Source: Chthonomonadales bacterium (GTDB lineage: Bacteria; Armatimonadota; Chthonomonadetes; Chthonomonadales; CAJBBX01). Taken from it: 64,000 nt of DNA. The DNA is taken from positions 1 to 64,000 of the forward strand of contig JABWBA010000003.1 of assembly GCA_013360745.1 (NCBI GenBank), written 5' to 3'. Positions within the stretch are counted from its first letter, which is position 1, and the number at the start of each line of letters is the position of its first letter. Positions 27,287-36,790 of this stretch are shown here, in pieces. The notes beneath the pieces are model-generated. The model searched no databases, was not told where the DNA came from, and worked only from the letters and a program-made list of their open reading frames with translations. The position numbers and the translations under genes were made by a program.

Positions 27287-29206
27287 ATGGTAACCCCGCG
27301 CGCACTGATCCTCGCCATAATCCTGCTGCCCGTCAATGCGTATTGGGTCACCCGGATGGAGGTCGTACGGTACGCCGGCCATCCCACGACGATCTCGCTT
27401 TTCTATAACGTTGTCTTTCTCCTCGCCGTCCTTCTGGGGTTGAATGCCTGCGTCCGCAGGATCCACTCCCGCCTGGCCCTTACTCCTCCGGAGCTCCTGA
27501 CGGTCTACGTCATGCTCGCTCTCGGCTCCGCAGTCGCGGGGCATGATATGATCGAGGTCCTGACGCCGATACTATCGCATCTACACTTTTACGCGCGTCC
27601 GGAGAACGGATGGTCCACCGAGATCATTCCCCACGTACCGCGCTGGTTGATTGTCACAGATCAGCAGGCTCTCAAAGAGTTCTACGAAGGAACAGGCTCA
27701 CTTTACACCACGCGAAACTGGAACGCATGGCTCTACCCGGTCTTATACTGGTCGGCGTTTCTGACTGTGCTCGCGGCCATGATGCTCTGCATCAACACGC
27801 TTCTTCGACGCCAGTGGACGGAAAGCGAACGGCTCTCCTATCCGCTGGTCGCTCTGCCGCTGGAGATGGTCAACGAACGAACCGAATTGTTCCGCAATCG
27901 CCTGTTCTGGGCAGGCGTCACGCTCGCGGCCACACTCGAGATATGGAACGGGCTGGCCTACCTCTATCCGTCGTTGCCGATTTTGCCGATCAAACGGTTT
28001 GGCGCCATGCAGGACCTGAATCAGTTCGTTACGTCGCCGCCCTGGAACGCGATGGGCTGGACCCCCATCGCCATCTATCCGTTTGGCGTAGCCCTCGGTA
28101 TGCTGCTCCCCGTGGATCTGCTGTTCTCGGTCTGGTTCTTCGCATGGGTATGGCGCGCCGAGCGTATTGCTACGGCGGCGTTCGGCTACGGCGATATACC
28201 GGGGTTCCCCTATGTCGAGGCGCAATCATTCGGCGCCTACATTGGCCTGGCGGTCTTTGCGTTGTACATAAGCCGGGCGCACTTCATCCGCATCTGGCAG
28301 AACCTGTTCCGCCGGACAGACCTCGATGATAAGGACGAGCCGTTACCGTACCGGCTTGCGGTAGCCGGTCTGGTTGTCGGCACGGTCGGCGTATACGCGT
28401 TCTGCCGAGCATGCGGGATGAGCCCTGCGATCATCCTTGCGTTCTTTCTGATCTACTTCACCCTTGCCATCGCCATCACCCGAATGCGGGCCGAACTTGG
28501 ACCGCCAGCCCACGACCTGCACATGGCCGGACCCGACAGCATCATTCCGGCCGTGCGCCAATCCAACCAGATCGGACGCGCCGACCTGGCCATGTTCTCC
28601 CTCTTCTATGGATTCAACCGTGCTTATCGGTCGCATCCCATGCCCATCCAACTCGAGGGGATGAAGATGGCGGAACGGGTCGGCGGCCGCTTTCGACCGC
28701 TCTTCTGGGCGATGCTTCTCGCCGTTGCCGTCGGTGCGCTGAGCGCGTTCTGGGCGATGCTCGATCAGAACTATCGGGCGGGCGCCGCCGAGAAGATCGC
28801 GCCGCCGAATGTCAACCTGATCTTCGGCAGCGAGCCCTGGAACCGGATGAGCGGCTGGATCCGGTCGCCGTCGCCTCCCCAGCAGCAGTTCAACACCCAG
28901 GTGGCGATCGGCGTCGGCTTCCTGTTCACGTTCGCACTCAACATCCTCAGGCTCCGAATGAGCTGGTTTCCGTTCCACCCCGTGGGCTACGCGGTGTCGA
29001 GCTCGTGGTCGCTCTCGCTCCTCTGGCTGCCGCTCATGTGCGCCTGGGTTCTTAAACTGCTGATCCTTCGCTACGGGGGGCTTCAGGCCTACCGACACTG
29101 GCTGCCCCTCTTTCTGGGAATCATCCTCGGGGAGTGCATCATCGGGAGCTGCTGGACGCTGATCGGCATCGGCCTGAACATGCCGACCTACGCCTTCTGG
29201 CCATAA
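27287..29206 (+). CDS. DUF6785-type polytopic membrane protein
   Basis: This is a large membrane protein of about 639 residues with at least twelve apolar segments. The N-terminus RALILAIILLPVNAYWVTRM followed by EVVRYAGHPTTISLFYNV matches my recollection of DUF6785/DUF6784 proteins, which I associate with Armatimonadota and Planctomycetes. The fold resembles transporter-like proteins, but the function is unknown. The track start (TTG at 27224, with GAGG upstream) is possible. I prefer the ATG at 27287 because it begins just before the first membrane span. Confidence 0.8.
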   Translation: MVTPRALILAIILLPVNAYWVTRMEVVRYAGHPTTISLFYNVVFLLAVLLGLNACVRRIHSRLALTPPELLTVYVMLALGSAVAGHDMIEVLTPILSHLHFYARPENGWSTEIIPHVPRWLIVTDQQALKEFYEGTGSLYTTRNWNAWLYPVLYWSAFLTVLAAMMLCINTLLRRQWTESERLSYPLVALPLEMVNERTELFRNRLFWAGVTLAATLEIWNGLAYLYPSLPILPIKRFGAMQDLNQFVTSPPWNAMGWTPIAIYPFGVALGMLLPVDLLFSVWFFAWVWRAERIATAAFGYGDIPGFPYVEAQSFGAYIGLAVFALYISRAHFIRIWQNLFRRTDLDDKDEPLPYRLAVAGLVVGTVGVYAFCRACGMSPAIILAFFLIYFTLAIAITRMRAELGPPAHDLHMAGPDSIIPAVRQSNQIGRADLAMFSLFYGFNRAYRSHPMPIQLEGMKMAERVGGRFRPLFWAMLLAVAVGALSAFWAMLDQNYRAGAAEKIAPPNVNLIFGSEPWNRMSGWIRSPSPPQQQFNTQVAIGVGFLFTFALNILRLRMSWFPFHPVGYAVSSSWSLSLLWLPLMCAWVLKLLILRYGGLQAYRHWLPLFLGIILGECIIGSCWTLIGIGLNMPTYAFWP

Positions 29207-29240
29207 ACCTGAGGCACACCGATGAAGCGGAAACGGTAGG

Positions 29241-30911
29241 ATGCTCCGGACACTGGCGATCCGAGATCTCGCGATTATCGACAGGCTCGAAGTGGAGTTC
29301 GAGAACGGACTCAACGCGCTTACCGGCGAGACCGGCGCCGGCAAATCGATCATCATCGGCGCTCTGGGCCTTGCCCTTGGCGATCGGACCACTCCGGACA
29401 TAGTCCGCGCCGGGGCCAGCGCCGCCTCGGTATCCGCGTTGTTCGATGTTCGGACGTGGCCACGGATTATCGAGAGCCTGGCTGCTTCAGGCTATACGGC
29501 GCCGCATGGTGAACTCCTGATCACCCGAGAAGTCCAGAACAACGGGAAGTCGTCCGCTCGCGTAGGAGATCGGCCGGCCCCCCTTTCCCATCTCCGGGAC
29601 ATCGCGGAATCGCTCGTCGATATGCACAGCCAGCACGATCATCAGACGCTGCTCTCAGTGAAACGGCACATCGATCTCCTCGACACCTGGGGCGGCGAGG
29701 AGCTTCTCGACCTGCGAGGCCGTACGAAGGAAGCGTGGAAGGAGGCGCTGGATACGCGGAATCGCCTGCAGCGTCTTGTGGGAACCGAACAGGAGCGGCT
29801 TCGCCAACTGGACCTGCTCCGGTTTCAGATACAAGATATTGCGAGCGCGGATCTCCGCGACGGCGAGGAAGAGGATCTCAACGCCGAAGCGATCCGTCTC
29901 CGCAATATCACTAAGCTGAGGGACTCGGTAACCGGGGCGCTCTCCTATCTTCAAGACCGGCAAGACTCGGCTCTGGATTCCCTGCACTTCGCTTCCCGCA
30001 GCCTGGAGCACGCGGCCAACCTCGATCCTGCCCTTGCGGCGTCTCTCGATCTTCTTCAGAGCGCGCGCTATGACGCTGAGGAGGCGACAAGGGCTCTCGC
30101 CGACTACGTGCATACGCTCGACGCAGATCCGATGCGCCTCGAATCGATCCAGCAGCGGCTTGGTCGGATCAGTGATCTGAAGCGCAAGTACGGTCCCACG
30201 GTCAGCGATGTGCTCCTTTATGCCGCGCGGGCCCAGGACGAGCTCGACGGGCTTGAAGGGAGCGATGAAGATCAAGTCACCCTCGAGCAGAGATACACCA
30301 CACTTCGCGAGATCCACGAGAGCCTCTGCGCCGAGCTATCCTTCGGCCGGATCACGGCTGCCGAGCGGCTGGAGCAGCGTATCGGAGTGGAACTGAAGGA
30401 TGTGGCGCTGGAACATGCCGTCTTCCGGGTCGCGTTCGAATCGACGGACCCCGGACCGAACGGATCCGATTCGGTCGAGTTTTTAATCGCCCCAAACCGC
30501 GGAGAGCCTCCTCGTCCACTGGCGCGGATCGCCTCCGGAGGCGAGATATCGCGAGTTATGCTGGCGATCAAGAGCGCGGTCGCGGCCGCGGGCTCTGTCC
30601 CAACCCTCGTCTTTGACGAAGCCGATGCCGGTATCGGCGGCAGGACTGCCGAGGCGATCGGTCAGAAGATGCGACGTCTATCCGCGGGCGCGCAGGTGCT
30701 ATGCATCACCCATCTGCCCCAGATCGCGGTCGCTGCCCACCACCAATACGCCATCGAGAAGAACGAAGCGAATGGTCGATCTGTGGTTCGCATACGAAGG
30801 ATTGAGGACGAAGAACGTGTCGACGAACTGGCCCGCATGATCGCAGGCAGCGTGGTTACCGACGCCGTCCGCAAGCATGTTCGTGAGCTTCTAGCCTCGG
30901 GCGGCGCCTGA
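29241..30911 (+). CDS. recN: DNA repair protein RecN
   Basis: RecN is an SMC-like ATPase acting on double-strand breaks. The 556-residue protein has Walker A (GETGAGKSIIIGAL) at the N-terminus, a long central coiled coil (about residues 150-370), a C-terminal signature (ASGGEISRVMLAIK), Walker B with LVFDEADAGIGG, and the CITHLPQIA motif. It is followed after three bases by the phosphatase-like membrane protein. No LexA-type operator was recognised upstream. Confidence 0.97.
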   Translation: MLRTLAIRDLAIIDRLEVEFENGLNALTGETGAGKSIIIGALGLALGDRTTPDIVRAGASAASVSALFDVRTWPRIIESLAASGYTAPHGELLITREVQNNGKSSARVGDRPAPLSHLRDIAESLVDMHSQHDHQTLLSVKRHIDLLDTWGGEELLDLRGRTKEAWKEALDTRNRLQRLVGTEQERLRQLDLLRFQIQDIASADLRDGEEEDLNAEAIRLRNITKLRDSVTGALSYLQDRQDSALDSLHFASRSLEHAANLDPALAASLDLLQSARYDAEEATRALADYVHTLDADPMRLESIQQRLGRISDLKRKYGPTVSDVLLYAARAQDELDGLEGSDEDQVTLEQRYTTLREIHESLCAELSFGRITAAERLEQRIGVELKDVALEHAVFRVAFESTDPGPNGSDSVEFLIAPNRGEPPRPLARIASGGEISRVMLAIKSAVAAAGSVPTLVFDEADAGIGGRTAEAIGQKMRRLSAGAQVLCITHLPQIAVAAHHQYAIEKNEANGRSVVRIRRIEDEERVDELARMIAGSVVTDAVRKHVRELLASGGA

Positions 30912-30914
30912 CGA

Positions 30915-33023
30915 ATGTCGAGGTTCTATGCCAGCATCGCATCTCGACGATTCTGCCTGCGGTCGATCCTTCTCGCATGGACTGCACTGGTCCTGTCCAC
31001 CGCTTCGGACGCACAGCGAGAGGACTTCTCTCTCGTACACGGGGCGCGCGTTGTCCTGTTGTGCGATGGCCTCACGTCGCGCGCGCTCAAAGACCCGATA
31101 TGCCCGTCGCTCGCCCGGCTGGCGCGCCGTGGAGCCCTGGGGCTAGTCGCCCTTCCGGTCGCAGGCCAATCCAGTCGGACCAGCGCCGCGCTCAGCCTCG
31201 CTGCAGGGATCCCCAGCCAGGGCCGAGCTCTGGATCGAGCCGCGTACCGCGCCGAAGAGCAGGTCGAGGGGGCCCGAGCATGGCAGGTCTTGCTCCGAAG
31301 AACGGGAATCGTCCCACCTGTTCGAGATGCTGTAGTGCATCTCGGCATCGCATCTCTGGACCGACGGGGTGTCGCAGCGAATCTGCCCATGGCGAACGCC
31401 TTCGGCGCGCGAGGCGCGATCATCGCACCGCTAGAACTGGGAGCTAGCGAAACCGAGCGTCTGGCCGCGCTCTTTTCGATCGATGCGCGAGGTATTGCGC
31501 CTGCCGCCCCGAAATCGTCCGTCGACATTATTATCTATCACGTCGGCGGGGATCGCGCTCTTTTGGAAGCGCGCCTTTCCCGCGCCCTGCGATCTGCCGG
31601 CGCCATCTGGGTCATCGGTACGCGGATCCTGCGCGACCGTAATGCGTATGCTGCTCGCCCGGCGCTTACGGTGATGGCTGGCCCCGGCGTACGACGCGGC
31701 CTCCTCACATCCCGGACCACGCGCACACCCGGCCTCATCAGCTTCGCGGACGTTCGGCCGACACTGCTTGGATGGCTCGGTCTGAAACCCCAACCGGGTT
31801 GGCAGGGAAGTCCGGTTACGGCTCTCCGCAACGATCAGCCGCTCGATGCAATCGTCAAACTCGATACGATGGCTGCCACGAACGTACGCGCGATGGTCCC
31901 GGGGTTGTCCATCCTCGGGCTGCTCGTCGGCATCGGGGGCGCCATTGCTTTCTCGGCTGCCGCGGGCTATCGAGCGGCCATCACCCCGGCCCGCCTCGCG
32001 CTCGCCTGGGCGATGAGCCTCCCGAGCGCCTTGCTGCTGACGGGCTGGCTTACCGAGTTTGTACTCATGCGGGCGGTCCACGGCCGACCCGTACCCGCAG
32101 CGATGATGGTCATGGCCGTGATGGCGGCAGCAGGGCTTATCGCGACCGCCGTCCTCAGCGGTGTGTCCTTGAGCTTCCACCCTACCGACATCCGACGACG
32201 GACCCTGTACGAAATCAGCGCGTTCCTCGCGATCATATGCTCGCTCGTATTGATCGATTCGGTAACCGGCCAGCGCCTGCTCCGGACATCCCTGCTCGCG
32301 GCTTGCGGTATGAGCGGAATACGATTCTACGGTATCGGCAATGAATACATGGGGCTTACTGTGGCGGCAGGGCTCGGCCTGGGCCATCTCGGATTACGAA
32401 GTAGCTGGTCTCGAGTCGCGGCGACTGCCCTGGCGGCGCTTGTCTTCGGGCTCGGCAGCATAGGCGCGAACGCTGGCGGAGTCATCACCGCGGTATCAGC
32501 GTTCGGAATGGCCGCGGCGATTCGAGGCGATCGGCCGTTACGCTGGCAAGCCGCGTTGGGTCTACCGCTCCTCGGTATCGTGGCCGTGTTTGCCTTCGCG
32601 ATCGCCGATCGGCAGCTAAGCGGGGCGAGTTCCTCCCACCTCGGCCGCGCCATCGGCGATGCGTCGACCTCCGGACCGGGCGTGCTGCTATCGATCGCCA
32701 GCCGTAAACTGATGATGAACGCGGGCATCCTGACGCAGTGGCCTGCGATCGTCTCTGCAGGAGCCCTTATGGCTGCGGTCTTCCTTGCCAGGGCGCGCAT
32801 GCAGGATCGACTCCAGGCGCTTGATCACGCCATCCCTCCCTGGAGGGAATGGCGAACGACCACCTACATGGCTGCGATTACGGCTTTCCTTTTCAACGAC
32901 ACCGGCGTCGTATCGGCGCTTCTCATCGTCGCTGTTTTCGTCATCTGCGGTCTGTACCTTGCGATACCGGCGGTCGGCGGTGATGAGGCAATCCGTTCGG
33001 CTGATGCCGGTCTGGTAGAATAG
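30915..33023 (+). CDS. Membrane protein with degenerate alkaline-phosphatase-like exported domain
   Basis: This 702-residue protein has a signal-like N-terminus, an exported domain (about residues 35-310) resembling the alkaline phosphatase superfamily, and about eight to ten C-terminal membrane spans. The visible elements are ARVVLLCDGLTSRAL, SSRTSAALSLAAGIP and FADVRPTLLGWLG. A complete set of metal ligands is not evident, so it may be inactive or altered. The motif GIRFYGIGNEYMG lies in the membrane half. Start to recN stop is three bases. No function is assigned. Confidence 0.7.
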   Translation: MSRFYASIASRRFCLRSILLAWTALVLSTASDAQREDFSLVHGARVVLLCDGLTSRALKDPICPSLARLARRGALGLVALPVAGQSSRTSAALSLAAGIPSQGRALDRAAYRAEEQVEGARAWQVLLRRTGIVPPVRDAVVHLGIASLDRRGVAANLPMANAFGARGAIIAPLELGASETERLAALFSIDARGIAPAAPKSSVDIIIYHVGGDRALLEARLSRALRSAGAIWVIGTRILRDRNAYAARPALTVMAGPGVRRGLLTSRTTRTPGLISFADVRPTLLGWLGLKPQPGWQGSPVTALRNDQPLDAIVKLDTMAATNVRAMVPGLSILGLLVGIGGAIAFSAAAGYRAAITPARLALAWAMSLPSALLLTGWLTEFVLMRAVHGRPVPAAMMVMAVMAAAGLIATAVLSGVSLSFHPTDIRRRTLYEISAFLAIICSLVLIDSVTGQRLLRTSLLAACGMSGIRFYGIGNEYMGLTVAAGLGLGHLGLRSSWSRVAATALAALVFGLGSIGANAGGVITAVSAFGMAAAIRGDRPLRWQAALGLPLLGIVAVFAFAIADRQLSGASSSHLGRAIGDASTSGPGVLLSIASRKLMMNAGILTQWPAIVSAGALMAAVFLARARMQDRLQALDHAIPPWREWRTTTYMAAITAFLFNDTGVVSALLIVAVFVICGLYLAIPAVGGDEAIRSADAGLVE

Positions 33024-33055
33024 ACGCGCATAACGATCACGCAGGAGAGACCACG

Positions 33056-33715
33056 TTGTTCACGGGTATAGTCGAGGAGATCGGAAAGATCACCGAAGTC
33101 CGCAAGACGGGGTCCGTGACACGGTTAGCGATCTCGAGTCAACGCCTGGCCGCCGATGCGGTGGTTAATGACAGCATCTCCGTCGCGGGGGTGTGTCTAA
33201 CGGTAACGGTGAAGTACCCGATGCGGGTCGCGTTCGATGTCCTCAATGAAACTCTGTCCCGGTCCACTCTCCGGCATGCGCGGCCCGGCGAGAATGTGAA
33301 CCTTGAGGGAGCTGTTCGAGCCGGCGGCCGGATCGGAGGGCACTTTGTGCTTGGCCATGTGGACGCTACAGGTACGATCACGTCGATTCAGGACCGCGGC
33401 GCCGATCGGACGATCACGGTCCAGGCGGAACCCGAAGTCATGCGAATGGTTGTCTCCAAAGGTTCCATCGCCCTCGATGGAGTCAGCCTCACCATCGCGG
33501 ATATAACCGAAACCGCCTTCAGCGTCTGCATCATTCCCCAGACGCTGAAGATGACGACCTTCCGGGAGAGGCGTGAAGGCGACCGCATCAACATCGAGGT
33601 CGATGTCCTGGGCAAATACGTGGACCGTCTCCTCTCCCTTCATATGCGTGAAACCGGATTGACCACGGAGATGCTGCACGCAGCCGGCTTCAACGTGGGC
33701 GATCTCGCGTCATGA
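33056..33715 (+). CDS. ribE: Riboflavin synthase, alpha subunit
   Basis: This enzyme converts two molecules of 6,7-dimethyl-8-ribityllumazine to riboflavin. The 219-residue protein has the invariant start MFTGIVEEIG and two lumazine-binding repeats, the first with GGHFVLGHVDATG. The start codon is TTG with GGAGAG upstream. The 32-base gap before it leaves no room for an FMN riboswitch. Its stop overlaps ribBA as ATGA. Confidence 0.96.
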   Translation: MFTGIVEEIGKITEVRKTGSVTRLAISSQRLAADAVVNDSISVAGVCLTVTVKYPMRVAFDVLNETLSRSTLRHARPGENVNLEGAVRAGGRIGGHFVLGHVDATGTITSIQDRGADRTITVQAEPEVMRMVVSKGSIALDGVSLTIADITETAFSVCIIPQTLKMTTFRERREGDRINIEVDVLGKYVDRLLSLHMRETGLTTEMLHAAGFNVGDLAS

Positions 33716-34935
33716 ATCCCGCAGATATCAAGGATGCCCTTGATGACCTCCGCAAGGGCCGCCCCGTAATCGTCGTTGACGATCAAGATCGCGAGAACGA
33801 GGGCGATTTCATCGTCGCCGCCGAAAAGTGCACCACGGAGACCATGAACCTGATGATCCGGTATGGCAGCGGATTCGTCTGCGCGCCGATGACGGCTTCG
33901 CGCCTTGCGGACTTAAACATCCCCATGATGGTCGAGCACAATACCGCGCGCATGGGCACCGCCATGACGGTCACGGTCGATGCGCGGCTCGGCACGACTA
34001 CCGGTGTCTCCGCTGCCGATCGAGCTCACACCGTCCGAGCGCTCGCGGATCTCCGTACGCGCCCGTCTGACCTCACTCGGCCTGGCCATATCGTTCCCCT
34101 CAAAGCCGCCGATGGAGGTGTTCTAAAGCGGTCGGGTCATACCGAAGCCGCAGTCGACCTGGCTCGGCTGGCGGGCCTGGAACCTGTGGCAGTCCTTGCC
34201 GAGATCATGAATGACGACGGCAGTATGGCTCGGATGCCTGAGCTGATCGAAGTGGCCAAACAGTTTGGTTTACGGATCATCACGATCGCAGATCTCATCA
34301 AGTACCGTCGCCGTACCGAACGCCTGATCGAGCGCGTCGCCTCGACCGTACTGCCAACCCGAAGCTTCGGCGAACTCGAGGTGCATGCCTACGAGAGTTC
34401 GGTTGACCCCTTCCCAGCGGTGGCGCTTACCAAGGGAGACCTGGCCACCGATGAACCGGTACTCGTCCGCGTCCACTCGTCTTGCTTGACGGGTGATCTG
34501 CTCGAATCGCTCCGGTGCGACTGCGGAGATCAGCTGCACCTCGCGTTGAGCCGTATCCACAACGAAGGCAGAGGGGTCCTTGTCTATCTGCAACAGGAAG
34601 GCCGCGGCATCGGAATGGTGAATAAGATCCGGGCCTATGCGCTGCAGGACCAGGGCGCTGATACCGTTGAAGCGAACACCCAGCTCGGCTTCAAACCGGA
34701 CCTCAGGGAATACGGCATCGGCGCCCAGATACTCGCGGACCTCGGTATCAAGCGCATACGATTTATGACGAACAACCCGGCTAAAGTGGCGGCCCTGGAA
34801 GGCTATGGCCTGGAGATCGTCGAGTGGGTTCCCCTGACCGTCACCCCGAACCAGCACAACCGCCGATATCTCCGGACCAAACGAGACAAGCTCGGTCATC
34901 GGCTATCTATCCGAAACCCGGGGGCGGAGCTGTGA
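33712..34935 (+). CDS. ribBA: Bifunctional DHBP synthase / GTP cyclohydrolase II
   Basis: The N-terminal half (about 1-200) is 3,4-dihydroxy-2-butanone-4-phosphate synthase with DDQDRENEGDF and RPGHIVPLKA. The C-terminal half (about 205-400) is GTP cyclohydrolase II with zinc cysteines in SSCLTGDLLESLRCDCG and YLQQEGRGIG. Together they feed both branches of riboflavin synthesis. The gene is coupled to ribE and lies 55 bases before ribH. ribD, needed between the two branches, is not in the window. Confidence 0.96.
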   Translation: MNPADIKDALDDLRKGRPVIVVDDQDRENEGDFIVAAEKCTTETMNLMIRYGSGFVCAPMTASRLADLNIPMMVEHNTARMGTAMTVTVDARLGTTTGVSAADRAHTVRALADLRTRPSDLTRPGHIVPLKAADGGVLKRSGHTEAAVDLARLAGLEPVAVLAEIMNDDGSMARMPELIEVAKQFGLRIITIADLIKYRRRTERLIERVASTVLPTRSFGELEVHAYESSVDPFPAVALTKGDLATDEPVLVRVHSSCLTGDLLESLRCDCGDQLHLALSRIHNEGRGVLVYLQQEGRGIGMVNKIRAYALQDQGADTVEANTQLGFKPDLREYGIGAQILADLGIKRIRFMTNNPAKVAALEGYGLEIVEWVPLTVTPNQHNRRYLRTKRDKLGHRLSIRNPGAEL

Positions 34936-34990
34936 CCGACAGCTCGTCTGACTCGATCCCCACGCGATCTACCCAGAGGAACACACACCC

Positions 34991-35458
34991 ATGAGCGTAA
35001 CCTTCGAAGGCAAACTCCTCGCCGCAGGGCTCCGTTTCGGCATCGTCGTTAGCCGATGGAACTCGTTCATTACCGAGCGGATGCTATCGGGTGCGATGGA
35101 TACGCTGATCCGCCATGGCGCAGTCGAAGACGACATCGAAATCGCACGAACACCGGGCACCTGGGAGATACCCATCGCCGCCCAGCGATTTGCCCGCTCC
35201 GGCCGAGTGCACGCGGTGGTCTCAGTCGGATGTCTGATCCGCGGTTCTACGCCTCATTTCGAGTACCTCGCTGCGGAGGTGACCAAAGGACTCGCGCAGG
35301 TATCCCTGGCAACGGATGTGCCCGTTACCTACGGCATCATCACCGTTGAGAACCTTGAGCAGGCCATCGAAAGGGCAGGCAGTAAGGCCGGCAACAAGGG
35401 CGCCGAAGCGGCTGCTGCTGCGATCGAGATGGCGAACCTGCTCCGCGATCTGGCCTGA
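34991..35458 (+). CDS. ribH: 6,7-dimethyl-8-ribityllumazine synthase
   Basis: Lumazine synthase joins the two riboflavin precursors and hands the product to riboflavin synthase. The 155-residue protein shows the family core [44 protein letters not shown] and [15 protein letters not shown]. An AGAGGAACACACACCC stretch supplies the ribosome site. It closes the riboflavin group and is followed by an htrA gene after 40 bases. Confidence 0.97.
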   Translation: MSVTFEGKLLAAGLRFGIVVSRWNSFITERMLSGAMDTLIRHGAVEDDIEIARTPGTWEIPIAAQRFARSGRVHAVVSVGCLIRGSTPHFEYLAAEVTKGLAQVSLATDVPVTYGIITVENLEQAIERAGSKAGNKGAEAAAAAIEMANLLRDLA

Positions 35459-35498
35459 GGCGAATCGCCCTACTGGCGCCCGCCTCAGGATCACTCCC

Positions 35499-36659
35499 AT
35501 GCGACGCCATTACTCCTATGCCGCAGTGTTCCTTCTCGGCGCCCTCACCGTGCTGGCCGTGATGCGTATATATGACGCGACCGTCGCGTCTCGATATTCC
35601 TCTGAGGAACGCCGTCTTCTCGATCGGCTGGCGGAGCCCCCTCGTATGGTTCCGACCGACCCGACACCGCTGGTTCGGGCCGCGCGACGCATACGCCCCG
35701 CGGTAGTCAATGTCGATACATTGGAGGAACTGGGTGATGAAGCCGCGGTTGAGGCGCCCAATACCCGTGCGCACTCGTTCCCTCCTGCCCGCCCCCGTTC
35801 GCGAGAGGGTAAGGCGTCTGGCGTCATCGTTAACCCCGACGGATATATCGTCACGAACAACCATGTGGTACAGGGCGCCCGAATCATCCGTGTGACCATG
35901 GCGAACGGCGCTCGATTCGACGGCCAGGTCGTCGGCGCGGATGTCACCAATGATATCGCCCTGTTGAAGGTGGCAGCCCAGGGCCTGCCGGCAGCTGAGT
36001 TCGGTGATTCCGACGCGCTTGAGGTGGGAGAACACGTGATCGCAATCGGCAACCCGTTCGGCATCGGCACGACGGTAACCCACGGCATCGTCTCCGCGAC
36101 CGATCGACGGGACCTGAGCGTCGGCGACGGTGTCTTCCTGCGCAGAGCGCTTCAGACGGATGCCGCCATCAGCCGTGGGAACTCCGGCGGAGCCCTGGCG
36201 AATACATCGGGTCAGCTGATCGGCATCAATACCGCCATACTGAGCGAACGGGGCGCCAACGTTGGGATCGGATTTGCCATACCGAGCAATGCCGTTCGCT
36301 CCATCCTTGCGGGCATCCTCACCAAGCGAAAACCTGCCGCGCATCTCCCATCCGAACCGTTCATCGGACTCGTCTACGCGGCGCTAACGCCCGAGATGTC
36401 GGCGGAACTGGACCTGCCTCCCGGCCAGGGCGTGATCGTCCTCGAGGTCAAACCGCTCAGTCCGGCATCCGACGCGGGCCTGCGGCGGAGCGATGTCATC
36501 CTCCAGGTGGATGGCCGCACAGTCCGAAAAGTCGAGGATGTCCGAGCCCTCCTTGCCCGACGCAAGGTGGGTCAGACCGTACGTCTCACGCTCCTTCGGG
36601 GCATCGGTACGGAGACAGTTCATGTGCGAATCGCCGACGCTCCGGTCACCGCTCCATGA
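35499..36659 (+). CDS. HtrA/DegP-family serine protease, membrane-anchored
   Basis: This 386-residue protein has an N-terminal membrane anchor (AAVFLLGALTVLAVM), a trypsin-like domain with the catalytic triad (NNHVVQ, TNDIALLKV, and the serine in SRGNSGGALAN), and one PDZ domain (about 295-380, with LSPASDAGLRRSDVILQVDG). Such proteases degrade misfolded envelope proteins. The ORF-track start lies inside ribH. The ATG at 35499, with AGGA eight bases upstream, gives a proper anchor. Confidence 0.93.
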   Translation: MRRHYSYAAVFLLGALTVLAVMRIYDATVASRYSSEERRLLDRLAEPPRMVPTDPTPLVRAARRIRPAVVNVDTLEELGDEAAVEAPNTRAHSFPPARPRSREGKASGVIVNPDGYIVTNNHVVQGARIIRVTMANGARFDGQVVGADVTNDIALLKVAAQGLPAAEFGDSDALEVGEHVIAIGNPFGIGTTVTHGIVSATDRRDLSVGDGVFLRRALQTDAAISRGNSGGALANTSGQLIGINTAILSERGANVGIGFAIPSNAVRSILAGILTKRKPAAHLPSEPFIGLVYAALTPEMSAELDLPPGQGVIVLEVKPLSPASDAGLRRSDVILQVDGRTVRKVEDVRALLARRKVGQTVRLTLLRGIGTETVHVRIADAPVTAP

Positions 36660-36790
36660 ATCCGATATCGAATCGCAATCTCCCAGAGATCGATACCGCG
36701 CCTATCGCAGCCGAATGTCCGTTCGGACTATACTATCGTAGGAGTCGATACTCACGCCCAGCGATGGGCTACTCGTCATAAGGAGCCGTC

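Noticed and set aside
28343-29401. 352-residue minus-strand ORF opposite the DUF6785-type gene
   Set aside because: It is an antisense shadow of a clear membrane-protein gene. Its protein is low-complexity, arginine- and proline-rich and has no recognisable motif.
31431-32387. 318-residue minus-strand ORF
   Set aside because: It lies entirely opposite the phosphatase-like membrane gene. The composition is that of a high-GC shadow frame.
33024-33055. FMN riboswitch before the riboflavin genes
   Set aside because: Only 32 bases separate ribE from the preceding gene, too few for an RFN element, and no conserved segment is seen.
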